From: Euonymus europaeus
Lineage: Eukaryota; Streptophyta; Magnoliopsida; Celastrales; Celastraceae
Reading direction: 5' to 3'
Length of the DNA: 64,000 nucleotides
Assembly: GCA_963580455.1 (NCBI GenBank)
Contig: OY756966.1
Location: forward strand, 24,679,001-24,743,000
Shown: in pieces, positions 32,781 through 45,100 of the stretch
How positions within the stretch are numbered: the stretch's first letter is position 1
Layout: each line of letters opens with the position of its first letter
The notes under the pieces: model-generated
What the model was told of the DNA's origin: nothing
The model's database searches: none
What the model saw: the letters and a program-made list of their open reading frames with translations, nothing else
Translations under genes and position numbers: made by a program

Positions 32781-35249
32781 TGATGCGCACCTAACATCCA
32801 CTTCAATTACTGTTATGGAGATAATTGAGGAAGTCTTATTTTAATATGCATTTATTGGTTTGGGGTCATTAGGAGGAGTTATTATGGAGATGAAATGGTG
32901 TAGTACCTGGATATTAAGTTTTTATTTTATATGAATAATTTTAATTCTCGGGTGAACAAACACGACTCTATGATTTCGTAGGAATTAATATGGGTCCAGA
33001 GATGATCACATGGTAGGTCAGAAGAGGGTGTTTAAGATAAAGGAATAAGTGGTTAAGGGTAGAAAGGTAAAATCGGATGCAAGTTTAATTAGGGAATTAA
33101 AAATTAAAATAAAAGGTTGGCACGGATCATGAGGAGGGGGAGAAAACCTAATATGGGAGACCAGGTACGGCGGCGACGTAACCATCCCTTGGCGCCGCCA
33201 TTGAGGAATCACAAAACCGATGACACGGGGAGAACCATCTTGATGCGAGGAAGTCAATGACACGATTTTCGGATGAAACAGGATAAGTTTAGGCCGTCAA
33301 AGACTGTTATAAAGATCTCGGGGCCAAGACCATGGACGTCGAAATTTGCTCGTCTCCGGCCACCTTTCAGGTAAAGGATCACGAGAATACACTCATCGTG
33401 TTGTGACCGGTCGATTGGTACCAGACGTGAACCTCACCGCACCGCTACAGGTGGCGACCCTCTTTTGCCACCAAATGGGTCCAGTAGGACCTGGATAGTG
33501 AAGAAGAAGGTACAACTGGGTCAAGTCGACCCGGTTGTCACTGAACATGGCCATTGACCAGTCTATCTCAGTTTGACCCATAATTTTTATTTAAAATAAT
33601 TAATTAAATAAATTTAAAATAAATGGTTTAATTAGATGTTAATATATATTGGTGTTATTATTAATTTCATGAACAACTTTTTAGAGTTGAAATTATTGGA
33701 ATTACGAAAGTACATAAAGGTAAGTAATACTCAACTATATTACGGAACAATGCAATTTATGAATTGTATGTTTTATTGTCTATGTAAATGGTTTGGTTAT
33801 TGATACATATTTGATTGAAATTCTATGATGATTTATTTGTGAATTGTGATATAAATGATTTATTTATGTTATAGCTATATTGAATGTGCTGTTTGGTTAC
33901 CGTGATTAGACGACAATACTGTTATTGTACTTCTCTGTAGAATGTAATATGTAAATGTTATGTGCTCGAATAGAACATGGTAATCAGACTGATATGATGA
34001 CGGTTTTAATATTCTTAGAAGTGACTCGTATGTATGATTTACTGAGGTATTAAATATTGTTTATAAGCACGATACATTGCATTACATGAAAATGAAAATT
34101 TTCAATTTGAGGAGAGGATGTTTTTACGAACCGGGTACAACTGCTACAGGGAGGGTGTACTGAAAGGTTAAGGTTGAGGTGTACTGAAAATGGAAATGAA
34201 AATAGAAATGATTTTGACTGGAAAGTGTTGTTTGGTAGAATACTTAATTAAAGAAAAATTCTGACCGGTTGCTCTGTAGCAGTCTACCTAGGTTAAGGCC
34301 CAAGTATTGGAAAAGAATTTAAATGACTGACTGTTTTATAAAGATAATGTTCACGTGCATTCATGCATAAGTATTACTTACTAGGCTTTAGCTCACTATG
34401 TTCCGTGATACAGGTACTGAACTATTGATGATTAAGCTGACCTAGCTGTTGATGGTGTGATTGCGGATCCATGGGAAGGATGCTCATGTGCTGGAGTTTG
34501 GTTTTGTTAGTTCATAATAAGATTAATAATTCTATTTAGGTTTACTGATTATTTATGGTATTCAAATTATCATGAATGAACAAAAGTTCGAAAAACAAGA
34601 TCAATAAGTATGTATTGTACTTTCTTACTTTAATTACATTCATGGAATTATGATTGTTAAATTAGGATGATTAAATTGAGTTATTTACTAAGTTTATTTA
34701 GTTAAAGTATTTAATTTTATACTAGCAGTAATTAGGTTTCTCTGTAGATATATAGAATTAGGTGGTTCTGATGGATGGGGATGTAAAATAGGTAGCGTTC
34801 TGAACTACGAGCCCATGAATTAGGGTTTCATGGGATGGGGCGTTACAAATAGAGTGGGCAGATGCATGTTACAAATGTCAAAGATGGAGCTCACAACTAT
34901 CAAGATGGAATGGAGACAAATGGAGTTTAATGGTGCAGTTGCTTGTCTTTTCATATGCAATAAATCAAGGCTTAATTATTAGGCTTAGACTATGAACTAC
35001 TAATGTTATGTTTTAATTGCATTTTAATTGGTAGAAGCTTATGGCTATATAAGAGCCAAGCCCTACGTTGTAATGAAAAATAACAATGAAATAACAAAAC
35101 GAGATTTCTATCTCAACAACTGAGAGTTTCCTCTCAAATTTGAATATCAGATCTTTACTCGTGGTTAGATCGAATATTCAATCCCAGTTGTGCAGCTCGA
35201 TCTTGTGTTTGAGTTTGTAAAATGAACTCAAGGAATCAAGTTTCCATCA
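32781..35249 (+). mobile_element. Gypsy LTR-3, opposite orientation to LTR-1, interrupted by a solo LTR
   Basis: Parts 32781-32898 (starts TGATGCGCACCTAACATCC) and 34853-35249 (ends GAATCAAGTTTCCATCA) join into a 515-bp LTR when the solo LTR at 32899-34847 is removed. It closely matches LTR-1 in reverse orientation, including ctcaacaactgagagtttcc and ggcttgatttattgc-type blocks. No primer site follows at 35250, so it is not an ordinary 5' LTR of a plus-strand element. Confidence 0.75.
32899..34847 (-). mobile_element. Solo LTR B2 (family B), TSD AATGG/AATAG
   Basis: A 1949-bp unit homologous to B1 along its length. On the plus strand it starts TGTAGTACCTGG and ends GGGGCGTTACA, so it lies in minus orientation. 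The flanks are AATGG (32894-32898) and AATAG (34848-34852), one change apart. Removing it restores LTR-3. No coding content. Confidence 0.85.
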
Positions 35250-35254
35250 ATGCC

Positions 35255-36344
35255 CTAATGCAGCACAATTTATGTGTGTCCTTGGACACACCATAGCAAG
35301 TAAGAACGCTTTCTTTATTAGATGAAGAATGATTGGTCTTGGTATTTGCCATACCGATAATCTAATTGTCCATGTCTGGTAGCTTTGTATGTTCACTTTA
35401 AAGCTACTAGTTGGAAGAAAATGTCTTTTTCAGTTAGCCATGGAATCCTCGTCTTAAATAGTAGTAATATTAGAATTTAGAATGTGGAACTTAATTTTTG
35501 TTAAATTATCTAAGAAGATAAAATAAACGACAATACAAATTAAAAAGATAAATACAATTTTGTTAGTACAAATAGTTGAAGAAGATGAATTAACTCGATG
35601 GATAAGAACTCCTATGGTCATAATTAAAGCACTACACTTGTTCTGGTTTGGTCCAAAGTGGAAAGGGTTCCAACCTCCAGGACTTGGCAGAGGAAAGGAA
35701 CGCAACTAAGTGGAGAGGGCAACAAGTTATACTTCAGAGAAATATTAGCATTGGCAAACGGTTGATCATCATCAGCTGGATGTCTAGGACTGCTTATGAT
35801 GATGATGATCAACTGGGACGACGATATTAAGTGGAGACGGTCAATTTTGCAGAGACGCTGAGTATGAAACTCAGTTGCGCAAGTCTCTGGACCAAAGAGG
35901 GCGACACGCTTTCAAATTAGTTAGAAGAAGCGCGATTTCATGGTGGATTTGACCCAGCAACCTTGCATTCAGAATTGGGGGCTATTTGTAGTTTCCAGCC
36001 GAAAAATTCCCTTCTCTCTTCATGACACACAATACAAGTTGAGTCATAATTTCATTTATTGAGCCCCCATGGCCAACAAAACTCTATTGGTGTTGAAATC
36101 AAAATTTGCAGAACTCTAGTTCAACATCATTAGTTTACTGTTGTTGAATCGCATCCTGGTTTAAGTTGGGGGCCTCTCACCTCATTATGCTTTGGTGAAG
36201 CTAAATCGATTTAAATTGATTTAGGGACTAGGAATGTAATTACATGAGTCACATGCATAAGAATTAATAAGACAGACGAAACTGCGAAATAGCCTCTAAT
36301 TCTGATTTGAAGGTTTCTGGGTTGAAATAGCTTATTCAATGTTG
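35255..36344. other. Gene-free interval
   Basis: No recognised coding frame. A 61-codon plus frame at 35648 has no family features. It probably includes the original downstream flank of the EngB-type gene, displaced by the retroelement block, and truncated copia 3' sequence. Confidence 0.4.
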
Positions 36345-36578
36345 TTTTCATGGATAAGTCGCTGATTGATCAACGTGAATTTGGGTGGGCAACCAAATTA
36401 GAATCGTAGTATGTAGTGAGCTCATGACTTGGAGCTGATGGAAAACATAATCCCTGACCAGGTGTGCTTTTCAAATAACGTAACACGCGACGTGCACCAT
36501 GAAAATGTCGATAAGAAGGTGATTGAAGAAATTGACTTAGATTATGTACAATATAGCTGATGTTGGGCCGAGTTAAAG

Positions 36579-38557
36579 TGTAACGTACCGTCCCATAAAA
36601 TCCTAATTCCCGAGCTTGTAGATCAGAACGCTATTTTTATTATCGTAAAAACTCACCCTACATTTAATACAACACCATTTCAAGAGACAATTCCACTACA
36701 AAATTAATTATTAATCTAATCTGAAATAAAAGCGTCACTTATATATTTTTAAATAAGCAGTAGCATCCAATTAACATCCTCTAAGTCTACCACTGTGAAT
36801 CTTATACTTTTCATCCTCGTTCCCAAATCTACACTTATTACCATACATCAAAGCTAAATGTAAAACTTAGTTGTGCAATCTTTCATAAAACTAGCTTCTA
36901 CCACATGAGCATCTTCTTCATGGATATACAGCGACACCATCAACTCCTAGGTCAGCATAATTATCTAAGAAATCAGTACCTGCATCATGGAACATAGTGA
37001 GCCGAGCCCAGCAAGTAATACTTATGCATGAATACACATGAACCTCATCTTTAGAAAAACAGTCAGCCATTTAAATCATTTTTCTAGTACTTGGGCCCTT
37101 AACCTCTAAGTAAACTGCTACAGAGCAACCGGTCGGGATTTTTCTTTAATTAAGTGTTCTACCAAAGAACACTTTACAGTCACAAACCGTTTTCGTTTCC
37201 ATTTCCATTTCCAGTAAACCTCAACCTTAACTTTTCAGTACACCCTCCCTGTAGCAGTTGTACCCAACTCATTAAAAAAAACATCCTCTCATTACATTGA
37301 AAATTTCCATTTTTATGTAATGCAATGCATCATGCTTATGAACAGTATTTAATGCCTCAGTAAATCATACATAACGAGTCATTTCCAATAATATCAAAAC
37401 GGTTATCATATCAGTCTCATATAAGTAAAACTCATCATATAAAATATCACATCAATATCACATTCACAATCAACTTCAATTCGATGACCATTCAACCATT
37501 ACACACGACCTGTGTACATATCATCACGTAGTATTTCACAATTCACCGATACTCAAACACCACAATCAATTCAATCTTAAGTAGCAAACATATTCAATAC
37601 AGATAATATTATAGTATGAATAATCTCAACAAAATAACTCAATCATACCAACATATCTATATATATACGCATAAATAAATAAATTATAAATTAACAATTC
37701 ACTGAACATTTAATTCCGTGACACAGGTGAGTATTACTTACAGTGGTGTGTTCCCATAAATCCCGTTATCTCAAATATAATGTCGGTTCCTGAAACCCAT
37801 GATAACATCCATATCTATCAATATTTATAAATTTACGTTATCTTTAACTTATTCCTTTTTATAAATAAATTAAACTTTATTTAATTGTGGCATTCAACCG
37901 GGTTAGAGCAATACAGCTACACTATTGCGGGTCAACGGACCCGTTTGACATGACATTTGGGTAGAAGGCGGGTCACCGCCGTCACTGGTGCGATGACGGC
38001 TAAGCCCGACATAAGCCGGTAGAGTGCGGCCCGGTGAGTTTAACAATAGGAATAGCTACCTATATGGTGACCGGAATGAGGCGGATCGTGCCAGAAAAGA
38101 AGCTCTCGTGCATCGTTGGCCAACGATACCCACTCTGTTCCATCCAAAAGTAGTCGGAATCAACTCCCCTCACCGTGCTCTTCAACTGGACACCGAAAGC
38201 TTAGACAGAGGTGGCCGGAATCGACAGACACTATTTTCGTTGTCGTCGTTCTCGATCCGTGTGCCATTTATATATATATATATATATATATTTATTTATT
38301 TTCCTTTATTAATTGACCCTTCTACCCTTAGTTTTTTTACAATACTTCCATTAATTTAACTACTACCTCCTCTTCTTTTAATAACTTATGTTAATTCCAT
38401 TTTAACTCTAATTCCAATAATTCTGGTACCCAATATATTTTATTTATCTCATAAAATTTAGTAAAAATATTTCAATCTCATTTAACAGATCTTATTGCAC
38501 ACACGAAAATTCATGATAAGTACCACATACTGTTATCTAAAGATGCGAGGTGTTACA
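36579..38557 (+). mobile_element. Solo LTR B3 (family B), TSD TAAAG/TAAGG
   Basis: A 1979-bp unit inserted in the copia RT. The plus strand starts TGTAACGTACCGTCCC and ends GCGAGGTGTTACA. Flanks TAAAG (36574-36578) and TAAGG (38558-38562) differ by one base. It is the reverse orientation of B1 and B2; the homologous core (gaccggttgctctgtagcag) is read here as its complement near 37110-37140. The (TA)n at about 38268-38290 is inside it. Confidence 0.85.
38268..38290. repeat. TA dinucleotide microsatellite
   Basis: Uninterrupted run of TA within solo LTR B3. Confidence 0.9.
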
Positions 38558-41500
38558 TAAGGTGAGATACATTAAATGACCTACCAAACGTCGATACATG
38601 GAAGAAACAATGAGGGGTATACCATCAGTGATTGAAAGACGAATATTCAAATATGTTGGAAATAAAGTGGCTTGGCATCAACAAACGATGTGTCCTTCAA
38701 AAGATCTAGAGTATACTTGCGTTGGCTAATCGCCAAACCAGTTGAAGAACGATTGATTTCAAGACCCAGAAAGTATTTCATTGATCTTAAATCTTTCACC
38801 TTGAGACACGACTGTAAATATTTCTTGATAGCACAAATCAATTATTTATTTGTTCCCCCAATTAGCATATCATTAATGTATAGCAAAAGTGCCACAAAAT
38901 CTAATCCCTGACGAAGAGTGAAGAGAGAATAATCAACTCTTGATTGCTAGAAACCATAATCAATTAGAATAGAACCAAATTTCTCATTCCACTGACAAGA
39001 AGCCTGCTTGAGCCCATATAACGATTTCTTCAATTGGCTAACTAATTTGGGATCTGAAATAGGATCAGCAGAAGGTCTCATGTACACTTTCTTATGTAAG
39101 TCATCATTGAGGAAGGCATTGTGAACATCAAGTTGATGAATGGACCATTTTCTCATTGTAGCCAAAGCTAAAAAAAATATGAACGATCACCAGTTTCACT
39201 ACGGGAGCAAAGGTCTCTGTGTAATCAAATCCAGGCTTCTAACTGAACCCCTATGCCACTAGCTGAACTTGGTGTCACTCAATAGTGCCATCTTGATTAA
39301 ACTTTGCTTTGTAAACCCATTTTGATCCAATAGCTTTCCTCGTTGGTGGAAGGTAAGTTAGCTCCTTGGTCTCATTATCTTCTAAAGCCTGCAACTCAGA
39401 TGTCATGGCTGATTGCCATGCAGGATCTTTCATGGCCACAGAAAAATGTGAGAGCTCATGATGAGTAGTAATGGAACATAGAAAGGCAGTATGTGAAGGA
39501 GAAAAATTGGCATAGGACAAATACTTACTGATTGGATAAGTGATGGACTAGGCATGAGGAAAACCATTGGAATTGGGCATGCGAGTGGCAACATTGCATT
39601 GATAATCCAACAAGTATGGTGGAAGGTGTTTATCTCTTAAGGACCTACGAACTAATGCTACTATCAGAGAAGTTTCACTAGTTGAAGGAACAGTCTCTAA
39701 GTTGGAATCATTAGAAATCAAACTTTTTGGCAATAAGGCTCAAGAGTAGAGAATTCTGTTGTAAAGATATCCAAGGCAAGCTCACTAGACAAAGATGATA
39801 AAGGAGATAATGTGGGAGTAGCGAAAGGAAATACATTTTCTTGAAACCGAACATCACGAGAGATGAAGATTTCATAAGTTTGTAGATCAATAACTCAATA
39901 ACCTTTAACTCCAAAAGGATATCCTAAAAACATGCATGCTCGTGCTCGAGGTTGGAACTTAGAACGTGAGTGTGGATAAATCGCTGCATAACATAGACAA
40001 TCAAAATTTTTAAGATCATTGTAATCAGGAGGCTTGTGGAAAATAATTTGATATGGGCTGAATTTGTCCAATTTTTTGATGGCAAATGATTTATAAGATG
40101 AAATTTAGTCAGAACACAAAATCTCTAAAAAAATTTAGGAACATGAGCATGAAGTCTAGTGGCTTGAGCAGTATTGAGGATGTGTTGATGCTTATGTTCC
40201 ACCACCCCATCTATTGAGGCATGTAAACACAAGTTGTTTGATGCACAATTTCTTGCGAAGCATAAAAATCCTTCATATTAAATTCAACTCTATTGTCAGA
40301 ACTAAGAGTTTGGACCTGTGTGTGAAAATGTGTCTTCACATATTGACAAAATTGTTGAATAAAGAAACAAGTTCCTCCCTTGGATTTCAAGAGATGAATC
40401 CAAGTTGCTCGACTGTAATCATCAACAATAGTGAGGAAATATTTGTATCTATAAATAGAAGTTATATCCACATGAACAAGTTCAAAAATAGAAGATAATT
40501 TAGATACACTGAGATTGAAAGGCCTACGCTTCTTCTTAGCTAGAGGACAAGTAGTACAAAATTCAAAATTCTCTAGGAAAGATTTAGGCAAGAATGTGCT
40601 AATGGAGTGTGAAGGATTTCCTAGATGAAAATGTCATAGCATAGATTCTTTGGCGTGAGCATGAGAGTTGCCTCTAGTCAATTTTCATTTCCAAAATAAA
40701 GCCTCTAACGCATGATCCCCATTCCAATCTTCTTCATGGTTTCCAGGTCCTACACGATATAGGAATTGTTGGCAAAATTGATTGAGTATTTTTCAAAAGA
40801 AGTTAACTTATTGATCGAAATAAGTCTAAAAGTGGCTACACAAAGAAATTGATGCAGTATGATTCCTTTGCATAGAGTGAGCGATCCTATATGAGTTACT
40901 CTATGTTGATCTCCACTGGGTAATGACACAAAAGAATTACTCAAAGATAGAGATGAACCAAGGAAATCAGTTGAACATACAATATGGTCACTCGCACCAC
41001 TATGAATCAACCAAGGAACAAGGAAGTTTGAATTGATTAGGCAATGAAGAGTGTTTGGATGAATTACCTGCTACAATCGAGACGAATGACATTGCATGAG
41101 GAGTTGAGGAACTACTTGAGTTGTGCTCAAGAAAAGGCATGGACATTTCACTGAATAGAGAAGCAGTGGGTGAAGAATTCAATTTGAGAAAACTCATCAA
41201 CTGACTAAAAGCTCAAGTGGAATCTACATAAAATCTTGACCCATATTTGTTTCGTGCATAAGTTCACTGTGATTCACAAAACCTCTTCTATCATTAAGAG
41301 AATAAGCACCATTACGCTGAGACTGTTTAGGCTAGCCAGGTGGATAACCATTCAACTTATAAAATTTATCTATTGTATATCTCTGTTTATGACAGTACGC
41401 CTTCCTCTTAAGGATGGCGAAGGATTGAAAACAACATTGGACTTTCCCACATCTATTGCTAGTCTTACTGACATAGCTGGGGCTATGTGTGGCACAGTTC

Positions 41501-41917
41501 TAGCTTGTGTAACATTTATCTGTCTCTTTATGTGGAGCACCAAAGAAAGAGCCTTGGAACAAAGTGGAAGAGGATCCATGGGCAAGATCCGATTATGTAC
41601 TGTGGTGAAGCATTTATTTAATCTCATCAAGAACTATACTATGATCCTTCTGGTGATACCTTTCTATCTCCACTCGAGCACCACAACTGCATGATAATTA
41701 TCTTCACTAGTTAGGTAAAGAGAAATGAGCTTGGAGACAACATAATAAGTCGTAGTGAGATTGAGTGGATTATCAAAAGGGTTAACTATACTGGATGAGG
41801 AACTCATAACAAGCCCAGCTTCAGGCCCAACTTCAATGGCAGAATCCTTCGTTGTCATGATATAAAATGTAATTGAAAATAAAATCCAAGAAGGTTTAAC
41901 ATCCCAATGATACCATG

Positions 41918-42138
41918 TAAACAAGCAAAATGCTTCACAAGAAATCAAGTAACGCAGATAGAATCCATAACGATTATCAAGGAAATGAACTCTCTGGTTT
42001 TATATATCATCAGCAATGAAGTTACAAAGAACAACGGCTTAACAACCTTTATAAAAAGACAAAGAAAAGAATAAAAAATGATATGAATAGTATGGTGCGG
42101 CAAAGAACTCGCCCAATAAAACCTATAATGAAACTATA
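41918..42138 (-). mobile_element. Copia 5' LTR fragment and primer site
   Basis: Upstream of the gag ATG, the minus strand reads TTTGCTTGTTTACA followed by TGGTATCATTGGG, a tRNA-iMet-like primer site. The preceding 220 bp contains a TATATAAAACC promoter-like motif near 42000. The far end is cut by the Helitron terminus at 42139, so the LTR 5' part may continue beyond that insertion. Confidence 0.55.
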
Positions 42139-45100
42139 CTAGCGTCCCAACCCGTGCTGCGCCATGGGTTGTTCCGTTCTCTGTTAATTTTTTCATAACC
42201 ATTAATTAAGGATAGTTCAAAGCTTTCTCAACAATTTATTCTCCAACCTGCAAGTTACCAATATACTTTTGAACATCGTCACAAATAATCATACATAATC
42301 CCTGTTAAAAATGTAATGCATTATTCATCTTTTGGAAAGAGTAGAAGTCTATAGGGAAAAGAGAAAATGGTAAGAAAATACTCAAAAAAGAAACTTCATG
42401 CATAGTTTTCAAAATATATTGAGTTATGTTGCTTTCATCTTTGATAGCTATCACTTTAGAAGAGAACGGAGACAATCAGTCATTGTCTTGATGTCAATGC
42501 CCTAGTCTTTCTTTATTTTAAATCCAATAATAATAAAGAGGGAATATATAGAAATTCTAATTGATAATATACCACAAAAAAAAATTAAATTCATCTAGGA
42601 ATGAAAAACATTTTGTAGTTGGAATGTTAACCTTCAATCTCACAGTCTTCAAGCAGCATATTTAGTAACCATAGTTGTATAAGTGTCATCCTTGAGCATT
42701 CTTTGCAGCATGTCTATTCTTGAATATTAAAATCGTATTGTAGGTGCCTCATTCATCATATTGATGGCAGAGTATTGAACCCATTGATGTTTTGTTAAAA
42801 ATCCTATAGTGAAAAATCATTAGCAGTTTAAGAATCAAAAGTTGATCAAATTAAAGAAATCAAGAGAATATCAATAAGAGAAGAATTTATTTTTTTTGAA
42901 ATAGAGTAAAAAAATTACCCCCACCAAATATTAGGATAGTAAAAAATGATCCTTGAAATTGTAGAATATAATATTGAATGACGAAAGGGCATCTACATAG
43001 ATGGACTTCAAGAGTTGTATAGCCTATTGACCGTTAAAACACAGTACTCATATTAGTAACCATGCATGTGAGGTATGGTATTAGTTCTCCTCATAATTGG
43101 ATTAAAGGGAAAACATCCTTCTCATATCTATCCACCATGAGAACAACCAACCAAAGAGAATATATTTTGTCAAAGTCCCCAAGAAGCATTTATTGCTAAG
43201 TATCCAATAAGGTCACAACATCCACCATGAAATTAATTCATCTTAAACAATTATTACAACAAAACTTCCCAATTCAAGGGCTTTGATTCTAATCTATATT
43301 CTTTAAATGAATCAATTTCAATGGTAATACATTTCCTAAATAAATAAATAAAAAAGAAACAATGAGAAGCCAACATTTAAATCAATTATAGGATTTCATA
43401 GAAGATAAGAAAAAGGGTACCTGAATGGAATAAATGCTGCAAGAGAGATAAAAAGACACCCGATGTAATTAAAACTAATGAAATTTGTAAGTCGCCTTGA
43501 GCCGTATCCTTCTTATATTATGTGGATGTTCTCAAATGGTCAAATACCGATTTCATGATATAAAATAAAATCTTGGAAATGAAGAAGAAGAAGAAGAAGA
43601 AGAAGAAGAAGAAGATACTCCAAATTCTACATAAAAAAAAGATGACGTTTTTTCCTAAACAAAATTGAGGCCAATGCCAACTTTCATACCTTTAACATGA
43701 CATTATTTAGGAATTATTGAGTTATAAGTAAAGGCTCTCTGGCATGAAATTAGGCTAAATACTTACTTGATCCCAATATGTGTCATCCAACATATTAAAG
43801 AATTTCTAGATCAAAATGTAATAAACATGTGCATAAAAAACTCAACAGCTTGGCAACAATGACTTGAACAAAAATCATTTTCCACATAAAGAAATACACC
43901 AAGAATACCATGTACGCTCAATAGGAAAATAAGAGAAATACCAAAACACTGTCGCACACTAATAAGAAAATTACCAACACATATTACAATCTTCTTCAAT
44001 AACCAAAGAATTAGGACGCTCCAATGTGCATATCAAAACAGACAATCTAACTATCATGTATCAACCCTACAGTCCACTTGTAATGTCTTTCAATGTAATT
44101 GTCCTTTCTTGCAATATATGTAATTTGACAGCATTGATAGTCTTAACTCACCAAATTGCGCTTTGCAGATTTCGAGGTTGCATTCTTTTTGTGTTTACCA
44201 GGTTATGTCGAATCTCATTCTTCCAAGCATTTTCTTTAAGTAGCCAATGATTGGTCTTCTCTGGAAAAAGCAATCCAATCAGATTCTTGCAATTGGTAAC
44301 TCGACATTAGGGAAAGTATTGAATCTTATCCAGGCTTATATTGTTTAGTAAAAGTTTTTCAACAAATTTGTTATCACCAAACCATCGGATTTGTGAATTA
44401 TTGAATATTCTTGTTAAGAATTTTGTTTGGATAGATCACTCAAAAGAAATACACATACCACAATAGAAGGGTAAAAAGGAAGCTCAACTTCTTTATGCTT
44501 TAACTCATATCTGTGGGTTTCCAAGTTCCAACTACGGCAGCTCCAAGAATCTTAGCCTTACAACACTTTGCTAAAAGGAGAACTTTAACATAACATACTC
44601 TTTTTTTAATGCCTGCACATCATCCTTATGCTTTGAGGAAAAAATGCACTTATATTAAAAATGCATCCTCTTAATAAGTTGTCATAGTCTGCAGTGGAAC
44701 AATACCAAAGTGCTCATCCTACATTAATTTAAAATTTTGTGAAAAGAAAACCTCTTTTACAGTTCCAAAACTAATAAATTCTATCATAGTTTTGGATGCA
44801 AACAGACCTTCGATGTATAGAGGACACATAAACATTGGGAGAGAAGCGCATTTCTTTTAGTTGTTGAGCAAGATGTAATGAATTTAATTCGATCAGACAC
44901 ACTTTCACTTGTTGCTAAGATTCTAAGCTCCTCAAGCACTCAACATTTTCTGTCATAACCTCCTGAGATAAGTAACCCAATAATTACTATTATTCTTGAA
45001 TGTTAAAGCTAATAAGATTTTACCACAATAAACATAAATCAAGAGTAATGTAGCATATAGTGAAAGAAACCAAATGTTCAATACACACTTCTACATCATG

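Larger units (their letters stand above)
20026..35254. mobile_element. Nested retrotransposon composite bounded by inverted LTRs, flanks ATGCC
   Basis: The outer LTRs are LTR-1 (20031-20586) and LTR-3 (32781-35249, split by a solo LTR). They belong to one subfamily but face opposite ways, each with its TCCATCA end outward. ATGCC occurs immediately left of LTR-1 (20026-20030) and right of LTR-3 (35250-35254). Inside, in order: a gypsy pol end, a 7.4-kb LINE, gypsy gag with primer site, LTR-2 (28958-31694, itself split by a solo LTR), and gypsy integrase/chromodomain (31708-32780). Interpretation as one insertion is an inference. Confidence 0.5.
36345..41858 (-). pseudogene. Ty1/copia gag-pol, degenerate, split by solo LTR B3
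   Basis: The start ATG is at 41858 (MTTKDSAIEVG). In order: gag (41370-41858). Protease SGASDHI with the catalytic-loop Asp changed to His (MIHSGASDHI, 41000). Integrase zinc/core with CPLAKKKRRPFNLS, HVDITSI and VDDYSRATWIHL (40211-40591). RT with GSKWVYKAKFNQDGTIE, WSIHQLDVHNAFLNDDLHKK and YGLKQASCQW (38947-39520). The RT active site reads YIND rather than YVDD at about 38880. RT palm end LKVKDLRSMKYFLGLEINRS (38700). After B3, RNase H-side LTRPNISYIVHNLSQFLQSP and RRVLRYLKSTPGQGLCF (36390-36573). Many stops and frameshifts. The 3' LTR is missing. Confidence 0.85.
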
